A DNA stretch of 64,000 nucleotides from positions 15,911,213 through 15,975,212 of the forward strand of contig NC_092574.1 in assembly GCF_037975245.1 (NCBI RefSeq). Direction: 5' to 3'. Below, in pieces: positions 37,113-49,440 of the stretch. The notes beneath the pieces were generated by a model. That model saw nothing but the letters and a program-made list of their open reading frames with translations, searched no databases and had not been told where the DNA came from. Source of the stretch: Apostichopus japonicus (lineage: Eukaryota; Echinodermata; Holothuroidea; Aspidochirotida; Stichopodidae). Both the position numbers and the translations under genes were made by a program. Within the stretch, counting starts at the first letter, position 1. Every line of letters begins with the position of its first letter.

Positions 37113-38730
37113 CTATCACGTAAAAAAATACAACATTTTATGCATGTTAATATATGACACGTGTAATACAAGCTAATTCATTATTACTTTTAATTTCAAG
37201 AGTATACCCCTTTTAATGAGTAAAATCAAGATCTTGGAAAACCTCTTTAACAAATTTTAAATTAGCAAATGAATTTGTAAGAAAGGTAAAGTAGGTGGGG
37301 CTTATGGGGAGAAGCATTGAAGTTTGGAAAGACCAGGTGCCACATAGGGTTAAATAAATTATAAACTTACCAATATGATACCTGCTGATACTCTCTGGTA
37401 TGCATCCTTGTGTCAGTTGTGTGGGTACTTCAGTAAATGGAGTCACACTACTGGCCTGAAAGAAAAGAATCAACATTGAGTCACTCCAAGATTAATGTAT
37501 GTCGTCCAGTTACAGAGTTGTTTGTCAATTGACAATTCTTAATCATGGAGGTTAAATATGAATGTAAGAGACTGACTTCGGTCAGCTTGCGGATTTGATA
37601 AGCCAATGAGGGTTCTTCCCGAGTTCCTGCTTGCAGGAGGACCTTAAATACATACATACATACATCTTATCTGGAGAGTATAATGATTACTATACATTTC
37701 AAAGGTTGACTGGAATATCAAGAGTTTTAACAAGTACTCCTATGTATGGTTCAATCAATTGATATGGTCTGCCCCCCTCCTCCCCCTACCCCTCTATGCC
37801 ACCCCTTAATTTTCTGACATGAGTGCAAGAAATCAACTTGAAAACGTGGGACAACTAACATTTTTTTTCAGCTAACTTTTTGTTTTAACTATTTTGTACA
37901 AGCTAGTCCGATAAAGGTGTGCAGCATGCTTCAATGTTGAAGACAGAAATTTGAATTTTTTTGTTTTTAGTGCATCCTGTTTGTTCTCAGTGAAGTTTTT
38001 GTGATTGCTTTCATGGTTAACAATCAAAGTAAAACACTTTTCTAATTAAAACGGTCAGTAAAGAGTACATGTGCATATCCATTGCTCTTTCTTAGCACAG
38101 AAAATTAAGAATCCACAAATTACCTCAAAGGTAACTCGGACTTGGTTTTCCTTGTAGAAAGCAGCTTCTGGTATGCCAACCACTGAGTATTGGCTCCCAA
38201 TCTTTATATCAGATATAAGTTCATCTGAAGGAAATAAAATGACATTTCCTCACATTTTATGCAGACCTAATTCTCAAGTCCCTATAAGTGTAACAGCAAA
38301 TAGACAATACAAACAAATCTAAAACACTATAGTCATCTTTTATCATGGACACTGGTAAAACATTACACAATGATACAGGCAAAACCAGAAAGAGTAAATG
38401 TGTTCAGTGTACTTCTTTTACATCTTAGTAAATCACTATTGGAATTTTTTTCTGGTGTAAACTAATATTACCTTGATAAACTAGACATTCTTTCATCAAT
38501 GCAACGTACACTTATCTAGCGTCATACTTTCGTTGTGTTACATCTTGTACTTTTCATTCGACTGCCAAGTATTGTTGACGAAGGTCCCAGGGGGAATGAG
38601 GTTCCAAGCTATTTTCTAAAACATTACTCATTATTTGTCCATTATGAGTCATATCTTTTCTCTCTGATTTTCTCTTTTTTTTAGGGGAGAGGGGAGAAAA
38701 TTAAATTTATAGCTTATGAGAAATGAAACT

Positions 38731-38791
<61 letters not shown>

Positions 38792-41700
38792 ATCGTATGT
38801 ATAATTTGTACCAGATAAATCAATCTCAACCTACCTCTCAAGATGATGTTGAAGCTTTGTCGAAGCTTTAGGCCCTCACTTGCAACACAGATGTTAACCA
38901 TCTGTATAACAACCTTCTCTGTACCGAGACAGGAATTGAAAAAGATAAATTATAATATAGAATTTCCCCTTTTGCATCATGATTCTATGCAGAGTAATAT
39001 TCTGTAAGAAGAATTTTTAATTGCTCATACCATTTTCAGCCAAGAAAATATACATTCATATTTGATATATATATGCTGTAATTTATGAAGTGTTTTCTGC
39101 ACTGGAAATGGGATATGAAAAAATACAAGATTGTAAAAACTAGATGTAATTACCTCCCAAAACTCTGGCATGTACATCCTCCTGAAGAACTCTTCCACAG
39201 TAAGCACATGGAAAGTCACGTCTAAACAGAGGAGTTTAAACAATATGTTTTCATGACATGAATATTTTTTTTTGGGGGGGGGGGGCGTTAATAGATTTCT
39301 TCAAAAGTGAAGGGTCGGTTGTTCCAGTCAGAAGTAGCCTTAATGCATACAATATGTTCCTCAGTTAATCATCTTTCCAATTAATGTGATATACAACTAA
39401 TTACAAAGGCTTCATTCCAAAGAGTTTTATATGCACATAATTAACAAGGCTGGTGTTATAAATACCTTAGTACTCAGAAACATTCATCAACATATATCTC
39501 AATGGATTAATTAATAAGCATAAATGACAACTAAATAATTATTAAAATATTCAGAGAAACCTTAATAAATGTTTTAACATAGCATATCCTAGATTAACAA
39601 AAAAAACCATTTTTGAAACCTGATAACTTGTGATTCTGGAGAACCTCTATTGTATAATCTTATGAAGTCATTTCCCTGAGATCCTTTGCAATCTTTATCC
39701 TGGCAGCAATACCTTGTTGATTTTCTACAGGAAAGCAAAAGTAAACAAATAAAACCCTGCTACACTACATTACTCTATGAGTTTGTGTCATTAATAGTCA
39801 TTAATTGTTGTTATATTGTGCACCATTTCATGATATATGTTCTTCACATTGGAGATAAAAGGTATAATGAACCAAGGCCACAGATGGCGATGCAAGTTCT
39901 CTGTTTCTGTCCATATATAATGTCCATGATGTACTTGCACATATAGTTTGGCATGAATGAAAAAAACTTTGCAACCAAGATAATATTTAGTTACTTTAAA
40001 ATACATCAAACTCATACAAACAAGAACCTATCTATCAATGAACTTCTGTAAGAAATTTTTTTCCTCCGGCAGGCCTAGAATTTCAATTTTAAATACTTGC
40101 TTCAATATTAAATGCAGGTGCATTAAATCTATGTGCTAATATCTAGGAGTACATGATTGTCATGTACAGGGAATGTGTATACTCACGAGTATTCCTGAGG
40201 AGGGCTTTTGGAACAAACAAATCCATGGAATGTGTAGTACCTGCTCTCAAAGTTACATTCATGTAACTGTTTAAAGAATATTTTGTAACTGTAAGAAGAG
40301 GGTAAAGGTTTCTTTAATTGATAGCAAAATGGGTATCATATTTGTGACGATTAGACCATCTTTGGGGATAGATAGATACACACTGTAGATGATTTCTTGG
40401 TGGAAAGGGAAATACACATTATTTTAGAAATAAGGTACAACCAACCACTCTGAATGTGACACTAGTATCAGTCTGATATTCTTTAATATACCTGCCTTTG
40501 TCTGTGTCTTTATAACCAAAGGTCTTTGTAATTCAAAGGTTCTCTGAATCTATGTACTGTTACACTATTTTTTCACATCTGTTCAAACAAGGGGCAGGGG
40601 GGGGATTTGAGTGTATTTTAAGTTAAACCATCAGTTTAGTTTAGCATATCTAACAATAATTGTATGTTCTGTTACTTCATGTAATCCCATTAACTCCAAT
40701 ATTAGTGTTTTGTATAAAGTGTAAGTTAAAGTATCAGAGAAACTGTTAACAGATAATTATCTAGTCTTTTGATGATATTTTAATGTTCAAGGGTTCCTGT
40801 TTTTTCTTTTATTTATTTAAGGTATTTAATTTAAGCACTGAGAGAAAGAATAATATATATACATGATCACACTCTACTGCTTACCATGAGAGGGATGGAA
40901 GATTGGAGACTCTCAGGGAAACTTGTATCTGTGATAAACTGCATCTGTCAGGTAGATGTTGTAAACACCTCAAAGTTGTATAAATAACCTTCAAGAAATA
41001 GAAAATTAAAAGAAAAATATGAAATAAAAGAAAATATTTTACATAAAACAAATACTATAAAAAAGGATCAATTGAAAATTTAGTATGCACAAAATAGGAT
41101 GTAATATCTCTGACAAAAAACACTAATGGAAACAAACAGGCTGGGTACATAATAGGTAACTGTCAGTGGAAGAAAGCTTCATCCATGTGCCAAGAAATTA
41201 TTATCATGATATCCTTAATAATATGTCATTTTTTCCCCTAAAATCACATACGCATGCATGCATTATACTTGTAGGAAATATATAAACTAAAGATAATACA
41301 AACTAGTTTTACATACCTCTTGGAATAGTCTCTGGGCTTTGTCAGGATCATGAAGAATGACACTGGTGAGTGAAGCTGATGAGAGAAAGCAGAAAATAAA
41401 TACAAATTATTTACAATTGTTTATTTCCTTTCAAATTTAACCACCTTTCCCAAAATGAGATCTGTAACACTTTACCAGAGTGATTTTTTGTTTTTAATGT
41501 TAAAACTGATTTTCAACGATTGTCAAATGGTATTGAAAGACCAAGTGTGGGTGAATGGAGAACAATTAGGAGAGAGAGGGTGGGGTTGCATTTATCAATG
41601 ATTACAAAATATGAAATTCACCTTGTTACAAGTCCTACTTATTGGTACATAGCCAGTACCATGGTGCTTAACCTTGCTACTTTACTACTTATCATTTTGT

Positions 41701-42774
41701 AAAGAAATATACAAGAGTAAAGTAATTCATCTTTAGTGGATATACTTTTGTTTATATGTAAACAGTTATGTATAGAATGTCTTTACACTTTTGATAGTAA
41801 CTGAATATAGAGCATGTATCTGTTATCATAAATGCTATTCACAGGAAGACCTACAACTGACTACTAATTTTAATCTTAACAATAAAATATTGCTATACAT
41901 TAAGTGCAAGGTATTTTCATAAATCAACTCACAACTGACATCTGTCAAATCACCAACATCAATATTTACTTCAAAGGAAAGCACCTGTCCTTTTTCCTGT
42001 TCAAAGAAGAGAACAATATATTTTTAACTCAAAGATAATTATTTAAATTATGTATACATAAAACACAAATAGAAGCACTCCTTTATAACTTAAAAGGTGA
42101 TAGCAAAATGTAATGCATGTTCTGTGCTATTATAAGCAACAGTTATTAATGTGTTTAGCAAAAATGTGTTAAATTGGTGAAAAGACCTTTTAAGGCGCTG
42201 TACCTATTATGATGCATTTTTGAAAATTACATAATTTTAATTTTTCATATTAACATAATGTCTACAGTCTTCACGTATGTGCTAGCTTGTGTTGTGCTTG
42301 TGTTAATGTGAATCTGCACAGCTAGCTTCAAACTATCACTACCAGTAACGTTTTTCATGTTGGCTACCTTACATCAGCTTATTGTTGATTATATTTGTTC
42401 AAAGGAAGACTGAAAAGAATTTCAAAATTACACTTTCTATACCTTTGTTATTGTACTTGTTATATTTATATGATTTTTTTAATATATTTGTATCATAATT
42501 GTATAGATCTATGACTGATCTGAGGTCATTCCCTTTTCTTTAGGACTGTGCAAGTCACTATTAGCAAAGAAACTTCTAAGAAATTTATACACAATTTCAT
42601 CGATAACTTTGGCAAAATATTATATTACAAACTTCTATTGTGCCCCATGCTTACCTCTGTTTGAGAAAAAATTTGTTTGCACTTTTGGAGAATACGGGAA
42701 ACTTGCTCTGTTTTGTCCAAGTATTTTAGAACATCTTCTTTTAATGTCAGCTCAAAATCATCATCTTCATCCAT
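30803..42774 (-). CDS. MCMDC2: Minichromosome maintenance domain-containing protein 2, complete, 20 exons
   Basis: Exons in transcript order: 42774-42655, 41996-41933, 41375-41317, 40988-40885, 40288-40187, 39724-39620, 39221-39154, 38918-38835, 38224-38124, 37455-37392, 37112-36976, 36304-36145, 35634-35545, 35093-34990, 34190-34156, 33399-33252, 32841-32744, 32419-32310, 31296-31223, 30910-30803. Phases agree throughout and give 644 residues (human 681). Matches to human MCMDC2 recur in order, for example FPCAYCGRVLQED, IGSQYSVVGIP, IFASEITPKGTF, GLVVNCDSHCSS, KAINPY, VAHAKLSLHEE and HDLYMRQFQRQL. The family is known from mouse to act in meiotic recombination (strand invasion and crossover formation); the Drosophila mei-217/mei-218 pair is related. 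The donor of exon 10 was set to 37392 because only that keeps the frame. RAD50 is its divergent neighbour. Confidence 0.93.
32527..32800 (-). repeat. Direct duplication carrying the 3' end of MCMDC2 exon 17
   Basis: The segment at about 32680-32800 includes the 3' half of exon 17 (32841-32744), its donor and following intron. It is copied at about 32527-32650, downstream in transcript order. Both share ATGTTAGATGAAAGATAAAT, CTGCAGACATAAAT and TTCTCTTACAGTGTTTGTAA; the donor complement TCTTAC is kept in the copy. Confidence 0.85.
34665..35050 (-). repeat. Direct duplication (~195 bp) carrying the 3' half of MCMDC2 exon 14
   Basis: About 34865-35050, which includes the 3' half of exon 14 (35093-34990) and its donor, is copied at about 34665-34850. 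Shared strings include CTGCATTTAGCATC, GGTGAGCCCATAAAGTGCTT and CTACAAATTGCTCAAAGTT. In the copy the donor GT has become AT (ACCAAGTAAAT against ACCAGGTAAAT on the coding strand). Confidence 0.88.
37382..42774 (-). CDS. MCMDC2: MCMDC2 N-terminal part with zinc-ribbon-like cysteines
   Basis: The first ten exons encode the acidic start MDEDDDFELT and the MCM N-terminal-like domain. Exon 6 has YCCQDKDC (C157 and C162) and exon 7 has FPCAYC (C190 and C193), giving two Cys pairs placed like the zinc ribbon of MCM proteins and like the human FLC...C and FLCNLC motifs. The acceptor of exon 5 is the strong CTCTTCTTACAG (exon from 40288); a nearer AAACAG breaks the frame. The exon 10 donor is ambiguous between 37392 and 37382; only 37392 keeps the frame. 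Confidence 0.85.
38734..38786. repeat. (TA)n microsatellite
   Basis: A run of about 25 TA dinucleotides in an MCMDC2 intron, followed by TGTGTGTA. The open frame across it that encodes Tyr-Ile repeats is an artefact. Confidence 0.95.
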
Positions 42775-43783
42775 GGAAGCAAACTGTTTACTATGTTCAG
42801 ATAAAAATGTGGGAGATAGAATAGGATAGAACATTGAATGTCTGTTTGAGAAGTCAGTTTATTCATTGTCTGTTTGGATTGCTAACTTGCCTAGGCTAGG
42901 CCATATAGCTGAATGAAACAAATGTTTTCTAAAGGAAATGTATTTCTTGACAGACTTTTCTTAGTGTCCTGTAAGTTACTACGAACTTTCTTAAATTACC
43001 TCAGCTAGGCCTAGTACAAGTACAATACACCAATGCATACACTTCAACATGTTTCACATATCCTACTCCTAGGCCTAGCCAAGACTATCATTATCAAATT
43101 TCTCAGATGCAAGAAAAGCTTCAAATGTAAGTTGTCAAGTTTAGCTAATGTTACCAGGTCCAGTCCTAATTCAACAAGCGTTACTAACTTAGTAATTGCA
43201 ACGTTAGGATATGTAATGTTTCTAAGTAGGCTAGGCCTACTGCAGTGTAGGCCAATGAGTAGGAGTAGGATATTATTACTAGCATGATGTAAAGTTAGGC
43301 TTCTAACTTACTGTCTACACTAACCCGATGGCACTATACCAAAGGTGAATTATCTTTGACTACTATTACTTACAAACTTTGCAGTATAGATAGGCAGTAA
43401 CGTTGGCCAATATAATATGCTATGCTCTCTGCACTCTCTTATATTGACGTAGGACAACGTCAGAAGGCCCACAGAAATCCAGTGTTTCCCTGGATGTCAT
43501 ACGCATGCGTTATTAATGCGTCTTGTTGTCAATGGTGGGCTATTGAGCAGATAACATCCATAGTAAAACGGCAGTTTCCACTTACACAGGGGAGATGATT
43601 TCTCTAGAAATTGTTGGTATTTTCATATACGGTAATTAATACAATATGTATGACTATGAGGGAATTGGTAGTTTTGGTATATAGAATCACCGAAATTAAC
43701 ACATGTATTAATTTCTGTGTGGAATACGGGCGTAAAGGCCAGACTGTCGATTTTAGGATATTTGCCTCCTTACACTTGACCCA

Positions 43784-43791
43784 TGACGTCA
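43784..43791. promoter_or_regulatory. CRE-like palindrome TGACGTCA
   Basis: A full consensus CREB/ATF site in the divergent MCMDC2-RAD50 interval, 1.0 kb from the MCMDC2 start and 2.3 kb from the RAD50 start. A half-site-rich stretch (TTGACGTAGG, CAACGTCAG) lies near 43445-43462. Position alone suggests regulation; an 8-base match can arise by chance. Confidence 0.3.
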
Positions 43792-44277
43792 TTACTAGAG
43801 GAGGGACCAATAATATTTCTTTACACATATATACTATGTACACGCTGACACGGGTAGTGTTTCAAACCCATCCCAAAAGCGGTAAGTCCCCACTGCCCCT
43901 TGTTATTGTATCACCCTTTATGGTATCCCTACTGCACCACTTATGTAAACTAAGTTTCAGTTCAGTGTCCCAATGGGCGTAGTGACGTGGGCAACATTTT
44001 GTTTTTTACCATTATTGCACAATATCGTCGATAAAGTATAAAAATATCTCATCCCTTCTACATGATGAAGCGAAGAGTTAATAAAAAAGAGTTTTGTTTG
44101 CAGGTAATCGAACACTGATTCTTGATTTAATGTAAGTAATGGCAAATCGATGATAGATCAATCACGCATTGGCTCTCTTTGCAGTAAAAAATATAATAAT
44201 ATAATAATAATATAATATATAATAAATATATTAACTACGATGTTAGACCGAAAATCTATACCGGAAAGCAGCTCCCA

Positions 44278-44280
<3 letters not shown>

Positions 44281-44308
<28 letters not shown>
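44281..44308. repeat. Poly-T tract (~27 bases)
   Basis: A pure T run in the MCMDC2-RAD50 interval. It could be the tail of a retroposed sequence on the minus strand, but no SINE body was recognised beside it. Confidence 0.8.
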
Positions 44309-44312
<4 letters not shown>

Positions 44313-45054
44313 CCCATAAAGGTTCTGTTATATAGACTGTTATATAAGGATATTTTCATAATGTTGGGCGGTCATGGTTCATAATTAATAATGATTTCGT
44401 TATTCCCAAAGATAAAAGAGTGACAACATTGATAGAATACTAAGAAGAAGTAAGTGAATATTCACTTGGAACCTCTAACTCACAACTTAGAAATCTAGAC
44501 CTATATTAAAATATACAAGAAAGTACTGTCCCCGTGCAACTTTGAAAAATATACTTAGTTTAGTTGTGTAGGCATTTGGCTGCTGCTGCATTGTCAATGG
44601 TGTACAGTGCTGATCACCTCTAATTTTGTTATTACGGTTATCAGTTTATGCACTGTGTCACCCAGAGCGAACAGACTCACTTGTACGGTGTTAGAGAACT
44701 GTATCAATTACTCACTAATTAATGACATATTTTCACGGTGCGCTGGTTGGTGGAAAGTTTGAGCTACGTATGAATGGATCGGTTATAACAAGGTGGAGCT
44801 ATGCCACAAAGACCTCCTTAGTTATATTATTCAGTTTACGAAGTCGTTAGCAAGAAATCTAAAGGTTGAAAATACGCCTTATTGTATGAGTTGTTTCGTG
44901 GAATGTCAATGTTGAACGCTATGTTAGTCATTTGGAAAGATATTTGCGATTACCGAGTGGACACTGCTGATTTCTGTACTAACGTAATCAACATGTGATG
45001 GAAACACAGCCTTCCTTTCACAGCAATTTTTCTGTGCTACCTTTCCCACGTGAA

Positions 45055-45095
45055 CACCACTGATCTGTACACTAATATTGTACAGATCAGTGGTG
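45055..45095. repeat. Perfect 17-bp inverted repeat (hairpin)
   Basis: Left arm CACCACTGATCTGTACA (45055-45071), loop CTAATAT, right arm TGTACAGATCAGTGGTG (45079-45095). No T-run follows, so a bacterial-type terminator reading does not apply. Confidence 0.9.
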
Positions 45096-46130
45096 AACAC
45101 TGAAAACCGTGCAAAGAGGTATTGCGTAATGTTTTGATTATAGTTGGTGGCGCTATGCAAGAAGGAGTTTTGACCTGACCCGCGGGAATTTCCTAAATTT
45201 TGCACTCTTTACTCGGGTGACCGTCTACTGTCTGATTACGTCAAGCCCAACAGCGACTCGTAAGGTTCGGGCCTTTCAGAGACCCTGTGATTTGTGGTAG
45301 TTGCACTCCTTCAGGTAAACCTCAAATGCTTGGAGGAAAAGAGAGAAGGGTGTAACTGTTTGGAAACTGTCTGCAAGTTCGGCATAGGCTAGGTCTAAGC
45401 CTAGCTCCAAGCTCAGAAGTCAGATACAGTACCCTGTCCTGTATGTTAGTTAGACTAAGTCAATAATATATATGCCGAAGTGCATGGCTTACTGCCTGCT
45501 AACGATTACGACCAGAGGCCCTCCCATGGGCTGCTTTATCTGTATGACTAATCGGTACTGTTTCTGTTTTAGCGTTCACTTACAAATCAACTGATGACTG
45601 TTTAAAATTGTGCAATTTTAATGAATAATTAATTTACTTAATTGTGTAAAGTCTAGGATAGATTTCCATGTGCATTTAATCAAACTACCACCCCCCCCCC
45701 CCCCCAAGGATGTAGTGTTAAACAATGAGATTTCAAGAGCAAAATCCTGGATCTAGGCTTAAGTACCTGAAACGTGAAGATTTTACAATGTCAGGTAATT
45801 GAATTAAAACTCATTGTTTTTATGCAAAAAATATTGTTTCACCAATTGAAGTATTTTGCTTGTGGGATTTGGAGATCCCATGATGATACATGGAAACTGG
45901 GAGTCCCACAGTAATACCCTGAGAGTTGATTAGGAGAAAATCAGTTGTAACTTATGGTTCATTCATCCAGTAAGTTCACCCAGAATTGAAAGCCTGTTAA
46001 AGGCCTATGTTTTCTGCAGAGTTAAATAGCCTTCCAGATTGTTGCATTTAGCCTTTATAAAATTCTCATTATTTCTCATTACTGTAGCTTTGATCTATTG
46101 CATTCCACAGAAGTCTTGAAGAGAGCAGAA

Positions 46131-49100
46131 ATGTCCGTCCTTGATAAACTGAGCATTCAGGGAATTCGTAGTTTTGGTCATGAAGATGCTGACAAACAGG
46201 TTGTTGAATTTTTCCAGCCATTGACCCTGATTGTCGGACAAAATGGTGCAGGCAAAACAGTGAGTCAACTCTCATTTTAAGTGCAGTGCATCCTATCAGT
46301 CTCACTAAAGGATTTAATGTCAAAGGGTTCTTTCCTTCTTGTTTTTCATGTGTGCACTTTTCTTTCATAACCCTTTATATATTGGTAACGACAAAATTCT
46401 AGTTTATTGATGCTCAGAAGAAGGAGCATTTAAGTATTTTAGAATAACCTTATTGAGCAACGTTTTTGCTAGAAAGTAAATGGTTTTCAATATTCATAGT
46501 AATGACACTTTTGACTCAATATTAAAGGAAACAATTTTACGACCGTCCAAACCTGCACAATATTTTCTCCGTAGAGTATTATTGAATGTTTGCGGTATGT
46601 CACATCCGGTGACCAGCCTCCTGGAGCAAAGAGTTGCTTTGTGCATGATCCAAAGGTAAGTTTAATACCAACTCTGTTCACTCTGTTGATATTATGTTGA
46701 GGTGAGTCATTTCTGTTGCACAGGATAGAAAAAGAAGAGACACTTTCATTTTAAGTTAAGTTCAATGAAGCATCTGTGGTATGTGGATAAGCTGAAGCTT
46801 TGATCAAGGAATGCTTGAAAATCCTAAGGACATATTTGGAGCATTTCTCTGATAGTTTTAGAATATCTTACTTACATATTCATACTTAATATGTGTTAGT
46901 GTGTGCCGTTGCAATGTGTTATACTGTACAGGTAAAGACTCAGTACTGCAGCCCTTTACAAAATTTCTGTACTGTACTGGGTTTTTTTTTCTCTCATTGC
47001 TTCGTAGTCTGTTACTCTAAAGCAGCATTTTCTGTAAAACTTGAAGAGTTTTCAATATTATAATCTTGTTTTTTTGTGTATGAATCAGCGTATTGCATGG
47101 GAATAATGTAAAGGAAAGTGGATACCAAAAAATTTGTTTGAATTTGAATGCAACAGTTAATTATTCATCAGTTACTAATCTATGGAGGAAGAATATTTAA
47201 GGGAGTGTCTTAGATTGATCAGCAATCATATTTTAATCAATAACGGTTATCTTTGGTAGAGATCTTGCTTTAATTGCATGATTATTATTTTATTGTTTTT
47301 AACCTTAGTGACATATTGTAAGCATAAACACATGCAGGTGGGTCATTAGACTGAAGTCAAAGGTCAAATGACTGAAGTTTAAGAACTGTTCATCAGTGAA
47401 AATGTTTCATCATTTTTCAAAGTTGAATCAGTGCTTTCTTTTTTTTACTCAACTCAACTGTAAGTACCAATCAAAGAAAAATGCACATGCAGGGCAGACT
47501 TTTCAGAAATCGGTTGTCTTGTATTTGAAAGGGACAAAATCTTTATCATATTATTGCAGGTGGCTCATGAGACCGAGGTCAAAGGTCAAGTGAAACTGAA
47601 ATTCAAAGATAAACTTGGAGAGAATGTCGTTGTCACAAGAAATCTCATGGCTACGCAGAAGGTAAGATTTACTTCTAGCAGTTAGCTTATACTTATCACA
47701 TATACTTGAATCATTCTTGTATGTGAAGTAACATTATAGAATGAAGTCCATGTAATACAAGCGAAAAGGAGTATGTTTCTCTGTAATGGGATATTCTTCT
47801 ACCCAAAAAGTTTTAAAATACTTTTCCTTTCTTTACAGGCAAAAAGAACAGAGTTTAAAACTTTGGAAGGCACAATACGAAGAGTAACCAAACTGGGTGA
47901 TTCTGTAAGTTGTTTTATTTAGAGGATGTTTCAATTATTGAAAACAGAGAACTGACAAATGTACAATATCTTCAGTTAATTTTGAATTTAAAACTCCACA
48001 AGTTACTCTAAAGGTGATTTTTTTTTTGGTTCCTAAATGTCACTGATTGGTCATGAATATTGGCATGGCTTGGAAAAGTGTACTTTGTCTATTGTTTATG
48101 CATATGCCATAGACATTATGATAATGAGTACTTTGTCCATTGTATTAGCCAAAACATTATGATGAGGAAAGGTCAACACATCATAAAGTACTCTTGCTAT
48201 GTCTGTGCTTCATCAAGTTATAGGAAGGTTTTCCTTCCAGGAGAAACCCTCTCCCCCTCCCGTCCCACTCTCCAATTTGCTGAACTGAAATTATCTTTAA
48301 AATCAAGAAGTACCATGGTGTTGTTCATATTACCCTGGCATTACCTTTATTGAGTATGTTCAGAACTGTTTCTATTCCCCACTATTGATTTAAAAAAAAC
48401 ATGGGTAAGAAAAATTAGAAATACCATTTTTTTTTTTTTGATTTTACAGAAGAGCATAAGTTCCAGATGTGCTGAAATAGACAGAGAGGTAGAGTAAAAT
48501 TTATGTTTTTGTTTTTGCTTCTTAACGAATGGTTAAACAGGTCGACACAAAGTTTAGAATCAGTCATGACTGCCACATATCATTTATATGGGAAATAAAG
48601 TTTGTCGATAAGCAAGTGAAATTCTAATTGTTTTTTAAAAAGAGTTTGTAATAACTGGGAGAGTCAGGTTAATATTAATTCCTATAACATACAATACTCC
48701 TTTTGCTTTCTGGAATAGATGAAATGGGAAATGACATACAGTTTATAAAATAATCTCTAATGAGGTTGTGAAGAAAATGAAAAAAAGTAAAATTTACGAG
48801 AAACAATATAATTTTGACGTGCCCATTTCTCCTGATTACATCCTTCAGATGGTTGAATCGCTTGGCGTTTCCAAACCTGTTCTTGTCAATGTCATATTTT
48901 GCCATCAAGAGGAGGCAAATTGGTAGGTCCATCATTTTTTAAAAAGGAATTCCCGCATCTGCAAGTAATCTCCTCCTGTCGTTGAATCTCCAGTCAGTCT
49001 AAGTGTTCTTCAGACACACCCCTAGATACAAAAAAAATTAGCATCCACAAATTGTCGCAGGAATTTTAAAACAGCTGGTTGCTTTTATAAGCTTCCAGTT

Positions 49101-49440
49101 TTGCTGATTCATATGTCGTTTGACTTGAGATAACAGTATTCCTTTTGGAGAAGAAAGACTCCTTTGCTTTCGACATACCTTATTGGTAAATTAGTTTATA
49201 CCATATTGTAAATGCTGGATAAGATATGCAATCTTAAATAGCATGAACCAATGAATACATTCCTCTGGGCTGTTAATCCTTTTTATACAAACCTCTTTTA
49301 TTTTAAAAGAAAAATCATATTGTAATATTTTAATGGAAGGGTCTTGATCGTAACCTTCTTCAAAATGTTTTTGATCTCAGGCCGTTGAGCGAGGGGAAAC
49401 AATTGAAGACAAAGTTTGACGAAATCTTCGCTGCAACCAG
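46131..49440 (+). CDS. RAD50: RAD50 N-terminal ATPase lobe
   Basis: Exons 1-7. Walker A is GQNGAGKT at residues 36-43, split by an intron directly after the Thr codon, followed by SIIECLRY. Next come [32 protein letters not shown] and [20 protein letters not shown], which holds the Q-loop (Gln159). It ends [20 protein letters not shown], nearly identical to human. The signature motif and Walker B would be in the C-terminal lobe outside the window. Confidence 0.95.

Larger units (their letters stand above)
42775..46130. other. Divergent intergenic interval between MCMDC2 and RAD50
   Basis: The two start codons are 3.36 kb apart and point away from each other. The interval should hold both promoters and any 5' UTR exons. 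It contains several TAGGCCTAG-like strings near 43.0-43.25 kb, a perfect TGACGTCA (43784-43791), a 27-base poly-T near 44283-44307, a 17-bp hairpin (45055-45095) and a C-run near 45690. No coding exon was recognised. A CCACAG at 46105-46110 could be the acceptor of a RAD50 5' UTR intron. Confidence 0.6.

Noticed and set aside
37382-37391. Alternative donor for MCMDC2 exon 10 ten bases downstream
   Set aside because: It also reads GTATCA, but it shifts the next exon out of the frame that matches the family.
43611-43982. 123-codon plus-strand open frame in the divergent interval
   Set aside because: No signal peptide, domain or recognisable similarity; an overlapping minus-strand frame of similar quality suggests chance.
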